Source: Physcia stellaris (lineage: Eukaryota; Ascomycota; Lecanoromycetes; Caliciales; Physciaceae). Taken from it: a stretch of 64,000 nt of DNA. Positions 10,813 to 21,118 of the stretch are shown piece by piece. Position 1 is the first letter of the stretch. Each line of letters begins with the position of its first letter. The stretch covers positions 1 to 64,000 of the forward strand of contig JABSSW010000049.1 of NCBI GenBank assembly GCA_018902385.1, written 5' to 3'. The notes under the pieces were generated by a model. The model was not told the DNA's origin, made no database searches, and was given only the letters and a program-made list of their open reading frames with translations. The translations under genes and the position numbers were made by a program.

Positions 10813-12790
10813 ATACGATGAACACAAAAATTGTCACGTTACAATTTTGTCATCGATTATCGTTTCGGCAATAAGAATTTTGCGAACGATTTGTTAAAAC
10901 GATTTGATCACATGACGATTATCGAAAATGAAATTGAAAACAATCGTCAAATTTTGACGCGTTTGCGACAGTTTTTACAAACGAATTCAAACGAATTTTC
11001 GATTTATGTGAGCGAAATCAAAACAACGATGTTCAAATTCAAAGAAAATGAAAATTTCGCGTGCGAACTTTTTGAAAAAAATGAAAAAAACAATTTTTCG
11101 AATGATTTTTTTGACGTTTCAAATACATCAAACGTGATTATCGACGAGTGAAAAACATTAATATTGAATAATGCAACGATTTTCGAGTCGATCGACGAAA
11201 TGATTGCGCGAAAACATATTCATGAACATGATACGACATACGACGATAAAATCATTGACATTTTTGTCGAATTGATTCGTTCGTTGTTAAAAAAAAATTC
11301 TTGTGCGATTCAAATGAAACAAAAATTAATTATTTTTGAAAAATCACATTCGTCTTGAAAAAACGAAAACGAAATATTATGACATGAAAATTGTCTGTAC
11401 GTTTCATCGAATTTGAAAAAAAACGTCATAAAATCGAATCATGACAATTTTCTCGCAAATCATTTCGATGTAAAACGCATTCTGAAGTTAATACGACGAA
11501 AATATTACTGACCGAACGAAGAAAGAAAAGAAAATTTCCAGCATGACTCAAACATGCGAACACAAATAAAAAAATATTGCGAAACATGTGCAATTTGCAA
11601 AAAAAACAAGATATCTCGTCACAAATCATATGAAAAATTATCGTTTTTTTTATATCGAAATTCAAATGAGTTGACATTATTATGAATTTCGTGACAAATT
11701 TATTTAAAAGCAAAACATGAAACGAAACAACGTATAATTCAATATTCGTTGTCGTAAATCGTTTAACGAAAATGACACATTACATTTCGATTAAGAAAAC
11801 AATGATCGGAAAAAATTTCGTCGAAATATTGATTCGAAAAATCATTAAATTTCATGATTTTTTTCATCGATAACAACAAACAAAAAATCGATTTTTATTT
11901 CGAAATATCACGACGTTTTATGTTATGTTTTAAAAATCAAATTTAAATTATTCACGATTTATCATTTGCAAACAAATGATCAAACGAAACGTCAAAATTC
12001 AATCATGAAACAATATTTTAAAATTTTTGTCAATTTTCAACAAAATAATTGAATAGAGTTATTGTCGATGATTGAATTTGTTTACAACAATAATAAACAT
12101 ACGTTCACACAAATGTCGTTTTTTGAAACAATGCAAAAATATATTTCGAAAATGTCATTCGAAAAATTTGCAAATTTCAAAATTAAATCAAAATTTGCAA
12201 AGAAGCATGTCGAAAAGCTGATCGAATTGATGAGAATACTAAAAATCAATTTAACACAAACACAAAAACAACAAATCAAATACAAAAATGCAAAAATAAA
12301 AATAAAAAGTTTCGACGTAAAAAGTTACGTCAACGTCAATGACAAAAACATTCGCATCAAACGCAACAAGAAATTCGAATGAAAATTTTTCGATTCATTC
12401 AAAATATTCAAAACAATAAAAAATCAAGCATATCAATTCGAAATATTTAAGCGTTGACGAATTCATGACGTTTTTCACGTTTTTTTGCTGAAGAAAATCA
12501 AATTTAAAAAAAAAAAAAAGTTTCGTTAAAATTCACGTATCAGTCGAATATCGAAAATGACGAAGAATTCACGAACGAAAAGTTTTGAATTGAAATCATT
12601 TTGAACAACAAAATCTATAAAGAAGATCAGATTTCGAATAAATTATACAATGAATCAGAATTCTATTATCTGATTCAATGAAAAATTACGAAAAACGTAT
12701 CTGAAAATCAATTGCAATGATTAAACATTTAAAAAATATGTTTCGGAAATTTCACATGAATAATTCGAAAAAAATGATGTCAACAAAATT
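10813..12790 (+). pseudogene. Gypsy element B continued: RNase H end, integrase, chromodomain
   Basis: Immediately after the GACAA duplication the RNase H tail resumes: SRYNFVIDYRFGNKNFAND, equivalent to the usual YRPGKKNPAD, with Pro to Phe and Gly to Asn. Integrase remains follow at 11,500-12,300: VDIIMNFVT, then VVVNRLTKMTHY, with FVYNNNKHTFT near 12,070. VHDVFHVFLL is readable near 12,460-12,490. A chromodomain-like segment follows at 12,590-12,790 (FEVEKILNNK, later FYYLIQ, then KI), resembling EVEEILDSR and YLVKWKGY. The order RT-RNase H-integrase-chromodomain identifies a chromovirus-type Ty3 element. Stops and frame changes are numerous. Confidence 0.82.
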
Positions 12791-12902
12791 ATTAATCGTC
12801 GACGCGTTCGACGTCAAATAAATGTAATTTTCACGATGAAATCGTTGACAAAAAAAATTTAATTTTCACACGTAATTCAATGTTATTTACTGTTTAAAAT
12901 TT

Positions 12903-12990
12903 ACGACGTATGAAAAACTGAATCGTGTCAAAAACATTTTCAAAAATTGTTGTTCGATCTGATTGAACGACGAATAAAATGTGAAATGAA
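12903..12990 (+). repeat. Gypsy family 3' tract, second copy
   Basis: Counterpart of 5,095-5,190, placed just after the chromodomain remains. It marks the 3' region of element B. Confidence 0.7.
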
Positions 12991-13929
12991 AAAAAAAATC
13001 AAAAAAATTTTCGAAATTTGATATATCGAATGCGATCGCGACAACGACGTTTTTCGCGTTTAAATTTTTTCATGAATTCGATATACGAAAAAAAAAAACA
13101 AAAAAATAAAAAATGATTCGAATTCAAAATTCATTGTCAATCAATTAATTGTCAATCATCAAATCGAAAATTGTGAATTGTACGAAATCAAATTTTCGAT
13201 TTTGAAAACAACAAATAGTGAAATCATCAAATCATGTTTTTTCTGAATCATTCAAAAAAATGTATTTTCAAATTTTTAACGCAAACTGACTAAAAGTCGA
13301 AATGAAAAATATTCAAATGCGAAAATCACGATGACAATGATTTTTCAATTCAACGATTTCAAATGCGAAAATCGCGATTACAGCGATTTTTCAAGTTTCA
13401 AGAAAAAAGCATATTTACACAAATTTAACGAATTTTTATTACGAAGCATGTCGAAAAATGTTGATCATTTCAAAAAATTTCGATGTTAAAAAGAAAACGC
13501 ATGTAAAATATTCAAAATTCAAATCAACAAAACATTGCGAATCGAATTTCGATAAAATTATATCAAACAATTCGATCATCGAAATTCGATAAATCATGAA
13601 AACGATTAATTTGATCACGTCAACATCAAATTTTCGATTGAATTCAACAAATTCATATTTTCGAATAGATTTCGAAATGTGTGTACGATTGAGCAAATTG
13701 ATTGATTATATAAGCAAAAATCTGTAAAATAATTAATTTTGCAATTATTAGTTTAGTCATACAATCGTTTCTGCTATACATTTTTGATGTCACATTTCTT
13801 GAATCTTACAATGCGAAAATCGAAAATGAATTGAATTTACAATGACAATTGTTTCAAAATAAATACAATTTTATTGAATCGATTATTTGCGAATATTTGA
13901 ACAACGAAATTATGTCGAAAAAACGCAAA
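12991..13929. other. AT-rich DNA without readable motifs
   Basis: It probably includes the end of gypsy element B and the 5' portion of the Mutator-like element. The only long frame, on the minus strand at 13,439-13,696, has no recognisable content. The sequence GCGAAAATCRCGATKACARYGATTTTTCAA occurs twice, near 13,319 and 13,367, in diverged form: a small direct repeat with a 48-base offset. Confidence 0.5.
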
Positions 13930-14946
13930 TGAAACAAAATTTGAATCGACGTTTATATGCATTTCAACAATATTTCGAATTCAAAATGCGAAAAAACATA
14001 TCATGATTTCAAATTTCAATTAAAAAATTTTATCGATAATATTCGCATGATGATTCAAAAATCAAATTTTTTGTGTGATATTCAACGAATCAATTATCGT
14101 ATATTTTTCGATGAAATCAAACAACGATTTTTTAACGAATTCAAAAATTTCTGTATCGAAATTTGAAAACATATGTAATTTCGTTTGTTTTGAAAAAAAT
14201 CGACAAACATTACAAAAAATTGTTAAATGCGCAAAACAACAATAAAAATTTATTTGTTTGCACGAAATCATTCAACAATACAATGAATTTATTTTGTGTT
14301 CACATTATCGAAAACGTTTTGCAAATGCAATCAACGAAAAAATATTGAAATTATTTGACGTACATTTTCATTGACGTTTCAAAAAATTTATTCGTCATTA
14401 TCGCGAATTCGACGAATTTTTAAACGTCGATGAAATTGTTGACGAAAAAACGTTTAATTCGAATTTTTTATTTCAAATACAAAATTTTCGAATGATGAAA
14501 ACAAAAAAACGATTTCAAAATTCAAAAAATCGTTCGCGAAATTTTCGAAACAAAATAAAAAAAAAAAAAAATAAAACAACAAGAAAAAAACGTGATTATG
14601 CGACAAAACGTCAACAAATTTTCGAAAACATTACACGTCGTAATTTTTCAACATTCGAATACGTCGAAATCGAAATTATTGATTTCATCATCGAAAACAA
14701 CGTGAAAAATATACAAATGTTTGTCAATCAATTTATTTTTTTTATTCGAATTTTTTCAATTTTTATTCGATTTTTTATTATTTATTTCGAATTTTCGATA
14801 ATTCAATTTTTTTCAATTTCTTATTATGACTTTTTTTTTCGTCGCAAACATTTCGTTCAAATCAAATGTACAATCAATGATTTATTTCACAACAAATTCA
14901 ATTCGATTTCATTTTTTCGACATCAATCGAAAAAAAACGATCACAC
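13930..14946 (+). pseudogene. Decayed Mutator-like (MULE) transposase, C-terminal part
   Basis: Three successive plus-strand frames read through a fungal MULE transposase C-terminus. At 13,990-14,110 is a segment like AHAxLKxQLxTSxGDIRxMIQ, here FKFQLKNFIDNIRMMIQKS, followed by QRINYRIFFDEIKQRF. At 14,165-14,348 is a SWIM-type zinc-finger region with CTKSFNNTMNLFCVHIIE, which matches CTxxFxxTMGLPCxHI with Gly-Leu-Pro changed to Asn-Leu-Phe. At 14,492-14,700 is a basic tail (KTKKRFQNSKNRSRN), equivalent to the KGRPxGSKN tails of this family. Frame changes and Pro/Gly loss show decay. No terminal inverted repeats were found. Confidence 0.75.
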
Positions 14947-15475
14947 GTAAAAAAAAATCAAATAAAAAAAATCGTGACGAAATCACGAAACGAACAAAAA
15001 AATAAATAAAAAACAAAAATTAAATGATATGACGTTAAATTCAAAAAAAAAACATGATATGTTTTCAAAAAATCAAAAAACGTAATTTTTGAAACATGTT
15101 ATGTTTGCAATATGAACAAAAAACGTGTAATTAACATGCGAATAAATATGTTATTTAATTTTCGAAATCAGAATGAAAATTTGATGCGAAACACATCAAA
15201 AATCGATTCTTATCTCGAATCTTTGATAGTTCTCGAGGGACAACCCTAACCCTATTCTTCAAATAGTAAAATGTATTTTCCGAATAGTGATCTCCAAAAA
15301 TTAGCGTTCAGACTAAGAATTTCTTGAATCAACTTGATATTTGAAAAAATCAATGATTATAACGAACAAATTTGACATTTAAACGTGAAATTTGAAATAT
15401 TCATACATATTATCAATAGTATTGTTTAAATTAACAAATTATGTTCTGTAAAGAGTAATCGCGAACAAACAAAAG
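14947..15475. other. End of AT-rich block
   Basis: AT-rich, no coding motif. A short CAACCCTAACCCTATTC tract at about 15,240 contains two CCCTAA-like telomere units; too short to call an interstitial telomere. Composition returns to normal near 15,475. Confidence 0.5.
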
Positions 15476-15511
15476 AGGTATGGGATTTTCCACACCTTGG
15501 CGCCAAGGATT

Positions 15512-16067
15512 CTAAAGGTATTTGCACACAGCAATATCTCGGACCTCATTAACAGCTCCCCAATCCATACTTTCAAGATTGCTTCTTCTCTCCATGGGCT
15601 TGTGACAATTGTCATCTAATCGTTGACTGCCACTGTGTACCTTAGAGGTCGCTCTGATTTGCGACGCCATACAAAGCATTACACGCCCATTACGAGACAG
15701 CTCGTATAGATAGACCTTACACTTCGCACTCAAAGACAAGAAAACATGGAAAGTGTGAGATCTTACTTTCGCCTCTAAGTGTAAAAACGTCTGAGGTCGA
15801 GATGCTTCGGCAATTCCACCAGGACCTATCAATGACAGTGACAGTTGACACGAAGCAGGTGATGACTTCACATCTGCAAGGTCAGTTCGATTGCGAGATG
15901 AGCTGGGGCAAATAACGAGCAGGCAAAAACTTCCATCGAGACGTGACAGAGCAAGACCTGGCAAGAAAGGTGCCGCATGACTTACCACGCTCGATGAACA
16001 ATGTGGAATCACCACTGTCGGGTAGCAAAGGCAGAAAGTCACTATCTGCACGAGGACGAGAAGACAT
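15512..16067 (-). CDS. Hypothetical protein, 147 residues, one intron
   Basis: A two-exon model fits well. Exon 1 is 16,067-15,986 (starts MSSRPRADSDFLPLLPD). The intron is 15,985-15,874 (112 nt, GTAAGT...TTGCAG). Exon 2 is 15,873-15,512, ending in KYL and a TAG stop. The intron joins the frames without a stop. An earlier start near 16,128 would need a 31-nt intron, so the nearer ATG was chosen. The product is soluble-looking, Ser-rich, without signal peptide or membrane segment, and belongs to no family I recognise. It is the first host-like gene next to the degraded block, so it could also be a young or decaying locus. Transcript data are needed to confirm it. Confidence 0.45.
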
Positions 16068-16608
16068 CAACCTTACGATTGTATACTCCAAGGACTTCTC
16101 CAGTCGAGCTAGTGCTGTCGGGCCTCATCTCGAATTGCGCGTCCCAGGTATGCTAGAGCGATGCTACGCAGTTGATGCAGATCGGAAATCAAAGATCGAC
16201 AGACTCCAGTTGCTGCTGTAAATTAGGAAAAAAGCCATACTTGCAGTGGAAAGTTGACAAGGCTTGCCTGCAGGACTGTTCATTCAATTTCCTATCCTAA
16301 CCTAAAAGAGGGTGATTTTTTTTGCACAAGTTCCCCCATCTCCTCAAAATGAAATTTCCCCCGCCCTCTCCCATTTGCTTCCACTCCAGATATCTGCCTT
16401 TCCCATCCTAGTCACTTCCTTGCCCAATTCGAGAACGCCATATATCGGGCAAAGATGTGCCGCATTGACAACGTAGGTGGGAAGCTACTACTCGTACCAA
16501 AGAACCAAAATCAGTAAGGCGCTTGCGACGATGGACTCCAGGACAGCAGGGACACATCGGCTACACAGAAGCATTCAATAAGACATGACCTACCATCGCG
16601 CATCTCAT
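16068..16608. other. Intergenic
   Basis: No gene seen. It contains the 3' flank of the small secreted-protein gene and the upstream region of the hypothetical gene; both genes are on the minus strand. Confidence 0.5.
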
Positions 16609-16880
16609 CTAGACGCAAGAGCCGAACCTGCAATGATTGCAGTGCTGGACAATATTCCAGAAGCCGCCTTGGCATTGAATCTGCCGCAAATCGATCAGGG
16701 TCAGATTCACCTAAAATGGAAGAACACAGGGGTACGTACGATGTTGTTATTATTCACAGAGCATCTTTTGGCACCGGCGCAATTACCACCACATGCGGAC
16801 CCTACAGCGTAGGGGCCATTGGGACAAGCCAACGCAGTGCTGGCGAGGAAGAGGGCGGTGAAAATGGCGCAGATCTGCAT
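16609..16880 (-). CDS. Small secreted cysteine-rich protein, 70 residues
   Basis: Exon 1 is 16,880-16,740. The intron is 16,739-16,681 (59 nt, GTACGT...GCGGCAG), and exon 2 is 16,680-16,609 with a TAG stop. The start MQICAIFTALFLASTALA is a textbook signal peptide, with cleavage expected after ALA. The mature part is about 52 residues and has eight cysteines, at precursor positions 19, 30, 34, 40, 50, 61, 64 and 69. They include CGGNC and CNHC, and a short NNNN linker lies at the splice junction. Both exons keep phase 0, and the second adds the last four cysteines, which argues for a real gene. No family is recognised. Inference: a secreted, disulfide-bonded peptide of the effector or antimicrobial type. 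It lies about 1.1 kb from the AT-rich block. Confidence 0.75.
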
Positions 16881-19800
16881 GATTGCTGTTGAAAGGCTTC
16901 AAAGATTTGGAGAGATTGTGCTTCGGTGTGTATCTGCTATGAAATCTTGGAGAGTTGATGGAAGATGGAGCGAGAAGGTAAGAAGATGGACGACGACTGC
17001 CTTTTTAACCTGACTACCTCAGCCGCTAGATGCAAGTGATCGAGCGATCCGAATACCTCATGTCAACGTCCTCAATGCGGCGGGCTCAAGACTCACCATG
17101 GTTACATTCGCTGTTTGTCGGCGTCCGAATGCGCAGAATATGCTGCAGGCGGTCATCCAATCGATGCAAAACGTTCTGAAGAGAAGGCCATCGCTCTTTG
17201 GATTTTCGGGTTAGAGCAGCCCGGCGTCAGGGGGCGAATACCAAAAACAGAAATAGTTTCGCGAGCTGGCGCCCCCGTTCTGCACGACTGGAAGTGCTCT
17301 GGATGATCTCTGCCATTCAGGTCAATGTCTGCCTGAATTAGGCATCCACGCGGCCTGGATAATATCTCATTTTGTGGAACAAGACTATGTTGCAGCGCAT
17401 TTTCGGAACCTTTTCCTCGCTGTCACCGCTGTTTCGGCTGTAACTCAATTGCCAAGTATCGGCGTAGATCTTCTGGCGGTCTGCAAACCTATACGTCTTG
17501 AGCTATATCTTGACAGGTCTCGGATGACATTCCGACCAGACCCACATGCACGCGCCTGTAGCTAAGCCTTGTGTCCCGGTCTCCTTGCAGATGCCTCGCG
17601 ACGCTCTACGTTATAGTCGTCTGAGCTAAATCTTCGTTCAAGGAGTTCTTGATGTTATCTACGTAACGATGAAGAAGATAATTGGCGGCAAAGCTACATC
17701 CGCGCGTCCCAGGCTATATTGCGGAGTTGAGGTAACACTGTGAGTGAATCATGATTCCTACTCCCCTACTTCCTTACCTCAATTCGCTGTTACAGCCCCA
17801 CTCAGAATCAGTTCGAGTTTATGATGAAACATGAACAGATGAAAGGGTTAGTAAGGCAGAGCTGATCAATGCCTCAAGGTCCTCGGGCCGTCCAGCCGAA
17901 GCGGAGTTTACCATCCAGAGGTCCAAGTGGATGACTACGAGATTATGTATAACAATACATGTACCTGCAGTCACCTACCACAGCGGGTGAATAGCGTAGA
18001 ATGCATGTTTTAACCTCAAGAAGTTAGCTCCACCAAAATTATCCCTGCTGGACAGGGATTTTATCCCTGTCCCTAATCCGCGCTATCCACCCGCTGTGGT
18101 AGGTGACTGTACTTAGGTAAGCTTTTTGCGAGTAAATCGTCTGCGTTACAAGAGTGAAAATAAAAATTGTCGAAACGAAAGTCTACGTAATTCTTGCATG
18201 ACAACAATCGTTACGCAATCCTTCGATCTAAGTTTTTAAGTCTTCATTGGCAACAAGACGAGCGCGCATCTTGGAATGGATGCGCACACAGGAGCTGGGC
18301 ACTCGGAGGCAGGCCTTGGTGCCCTGCATCTGAGCACGTTTACTAGCCGTCGTCTTTGGGATCTTCGCACGGAACTTGCCCTGGGAGCCTTCGGTCGACG
18401 GCCGGTCCAAAATTTGGGCCTCCTTGGCACTTGCTGAAGGTCCATGTGAGTTGCATAGCAGGGTTTGGTCCCCTTTTTCGCCGTGACCAAAGCACAGTAA
18501 GTCACGGTCAACAGGCGACACAAATCCTAATAAAGACAACGGGGGGATCCACCAGTGACAGGGAATGGCTCCCGTATCTTATTTTATTGGCCCACCGGTA
18601 CCTCATTGAGGTAACATCCAACAACTCTGAAAGAAAACAGTAATATCGTTGAGCTCCCCTTTCTTTCATCGCTCTTAGCATGCTTCTTTACGAAATTACT
18701 CTTCATACCGTCAATCAACTGCCTACAAGTTCGTCAATCCTCCCTACTCTCTGGTAGGAGACTACACTTACTGCAAGGCTAGCCTGATCTGCAGTGATTT
18801 GTCCGTCCTTCGCATTCAGTGCAATGATCACTGTTGAATGTTAGCAGGGTCGCTATGGTGACTCGAGCCAGCTGGGCATGAAGTCAGGTGACTGTCAAAT
18901 AAGATGGCGATGTATTTTATCAGGCATTCTTCCTGAACGCACCACACAGAGGCTAGCAACCAGGATAGGTCTCTTCGGACCCTGACAGCCATCCAAGGGG
19001 CGATCGAGATGTCAATTTGAGATTGCGATTTTTGGAATATGTATTCGACCATCGTGGTGGCCTTAGGTAACTTGATGAGGTACTGGAGTCACTTAATCTA
19101 TATCCTTGACAACCGAACAAAGACTTAGGATAGATTCAGGTTGGCACCCAAATTCAAATCTCATTCGGAAGCGTCAGACTATAACTTGTCACCGGCAGTA
19201 TATCGGATTCTTCCAATCCATCGAGCTTTCAGATCAGCATCTCACCCCTTCACCGAGATGTCTACCAGAAAAAGTTCGGGAACATTAATTGCGGTCAAGT
19301 GCGCAATACTATTCTTTTTCTAGTTAGCCGTTAACCAGATAACTGGGAAGAATATAAGATGTTAGGTCTAGAACGTAAAAGACTCTGTGCACAGAGTGCT
19401 TCATTCCGGAGCGAGACTTACATCGACGGGCCTAGACCGGCCTGTTGAGTCCGCGGAAGAAGCCGTCAGAGTTTCAAGACGCAATCATGTCGTTCAGAAT
19501 GCCAGTCCCAATGGCCATGAAGTACTTCATAAGGGCGGCTTGCCCATAGATATTCCATCATGACAAGAACCCTTTGCTGGTATATCAAGCTTCAACGTGT
19601 CCGTTTATGCTAAGTGGAAGGCAAAGTGATCCTCCTAGGGCTACTATATGTCAGGCCATTCCGCTACCTGAGGGACCATCGACCGTACGCTAGCCAAGCC
19701 TCCGGTCTTCCACAATTCTTTTCCTCCTCCACATATCTCAGCATCACCGAGTCAAGCATCTCCAGCAGCATGCCTCTTCCGAAGGTATTTACCTTCCTAG

Positions 19801-20590
19801 CCTCGGATCTCAACATCATAAACTCCTTGGTGGCGAATCTACAGCGGGCGCAATGGGAATCTAGGACACCGGATCACTGTTCCATGCCCACTATCCGATT
19901 CCTCTAGGAATCATGCCGAGAAGCAGAAGTGTTTGCTAGCAATTGCTGTTGACTCTAGCCGAAGAAGACCCCACTGTCTCAGTGTGGGTTACATCCACCA
20001 TATCTTGGTATCAATAATGGTGGTCTAGGCCTACAATCGCCATATCTTCGTAGATGCCGCTGAGCCACATTCCTGAGAAGGGCCGAATTGCCCCTTACTG
20101 TCAACACCACGGTCGTCCTGATCTGGACTCGTTTTTGGAGTCTGGATTCAATTTCGAAGTATCTTATGGCAAGCTCCGAAAGAAATACCACGTGCCTTTA
20201 TTGGTATCGATCGATGCAGAAAGTTCAATCCACAGATACGGGGTTGGAAAAGATAGAGCACGCAGAACCACGAGATGTGGGGAGATCGTGACGATCTGGT
20301 GGAATTCCGAGATCTCTGCAATTGAGGCACGGTCTCCTTGCACAATCTCCTACGAGCTCATCCGACGCCACGTTCCGAGACACCATGCATCCACACGAGC
20401 TCTATCGCGATTGGACAGAGAAGAGATCACGTTGGGGGGTCAATACTACTCGACTACCAAGAAGATCAAGATATAACAGCTGAAGTCCTGCTTCTTCTAA
20501 GTGGCATCTAACATACTATTCACAAACACATAAAAATTACCTTCTACAGTCTCTACCAAAAAAGTCCGAGAAATTTCCAAACCAGCAACC
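16881..20590. other. Gene-poor stretch, 3.7 kb
   Basis: No coding region could be supported on either strand. It contains a miniature inverted-repeat element at 17,968-18,109. A frame at 20,054-20,476 (+) of about 140 codons has no recognisable domain and no convincing start. Another on the minus strand at 18,228-18,539 is overlapped by a second open frame and looks non-coding. It may include decayed genes. Confidence 0.5.
17968..18109. mobile_element. Miniature inverted-repeat element, 142 bp
   Basis: A 29-bp terminal repeat, starting CAGTCACCTACCACAGCGGG at 17,968-17,996, is matched in inverted orientation at 18,081-18,109 with one mismatch. The interior is only 84 bp and includes a small hairpin made of AGGGATTTTATCCCT and flanking bases. 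No clear target duplication was identified. Non-coding, probably mobilised by a transposase elsewhere. Confidence 0.8.
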
Positions 20591-21118
20591 ATGATCCAAG
20601 CAATCTACCTCTTCCTCTCCCTCCTCCCATTCACCACCACCGCCCGCTCCCTCCCCTACTTCTCCAACACCACCATCGCAAACCCCAACCTCGACACCCC
20701 CAAACCATCCATCACCCTCTCCGTCCCCATCCCCTCAGCAACAACAAGCATCTCCATCCCCTCCCCATCACCCAGCCTCTCCACAGCCAGCATCCCCAAA
20801 GTGGGCCCCTCCATCCTCTGCGGCAGCCGCGGGATGCCCAAATGCGCCTCGGGCCTGACCTGCATCCCCAACCCCTCGAACCTAGCAACCAGTCTGCTGG
20901 GCGACGCCCCAGGCCTGTGCGCCAAGCTGGACGGCCAGAGCTGCGGCGGCACATCGGGGCAAGGGTGTCCGGCCGCGCAGGTGTGTGTTGATAAACCGAA
21001 TGATTCGTGCAAGCCGATGGTTTCGGACGAGGGCTTGCCGTTGACTGATCCGAGTGAGTGGAGGACTGATTGTCCGGGGATTTGTGTGTTTTTGGATGGG
21101 AGGAGCGCGCTTGCTTGA
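20591..21118 (+). CDS. Secreted Ser/Thr/Pro-rich, cysteine-rich protein, 175 residues
   Basis: A single-exon frame starts MIQAIYLFLSLLPFTTTARS, a signal peptide with likely cleavage near residue 19. Residues 20-75 are low complexity, rich in Ser, Thr, Pro and Ile, as in O-glycosylated linkers. Residues 77-165 hold ten cysteines in motifs such as ILCGSRG, CASGLTC, GLCAKL, SCGG, GCPAAQVC and DCPGICV. The ATG follows an A-rich context and is the first in frame. The codon third positions are strongly C-rich in the first half and G/T-rich in the second, an odd switch near 20,990. No membrane anchor is seen. The layout fits a secreted cysteine-rich or effector-type protein; the family is not recognised. 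Confidence 0.7.
   Translation: MIQAIYLFLSLLPFTTTARSLPYFSNTTIANPNLDTPKPSITLSVPIPSATTSISIPSPSPSLSTASIPKVGPSILCGSRGMPKCASGLTCIPNPSNLATSLLGDAPGLCAKLDGQSCGGTSGQGCPAAQVCVDKPNDSCKPMVSDEGLPLTDPSEWRTDCPGICVFLDGRSALA

Larger units (their letters stand above)
1..15475. other. AT-rich, mutation-degraded transposon block
   Basis: Almost the whole stretch is AT-rich with poly-A/T runs and frames broken by stops. Translations still resemble transposon proteins, with Pro changed to Phe and Gly changed to Asn, as expected if CC became TT and GG became AA. Only 8,377-10,807 has ordinary composition. The block ends sharply near 15,475. Inference: a heterochromatic block degraded by an RIP-like process. No host gene was recognised in it. 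Confidence 0.9.

Noticed and set aside
15236-15256. Telomere-like CCCTAA units
   Set aside because: Only two units; similar short AACCCT words at 28,817 and 33,355-33,400 occur without array structure. Chance or minor remnants.
16046-16128. Alternative upstream start of the hypothetical gene at 16,128
   Set aside because: It would need a 31-nt intron, below the sizes seen in every other gene here.
18228-18539. 103-codon minus-strand frame
   Set aside because: Two overlapping frames on the same strand are open over the same DNA, with no domain, no clear start context and no splice-linked partner.
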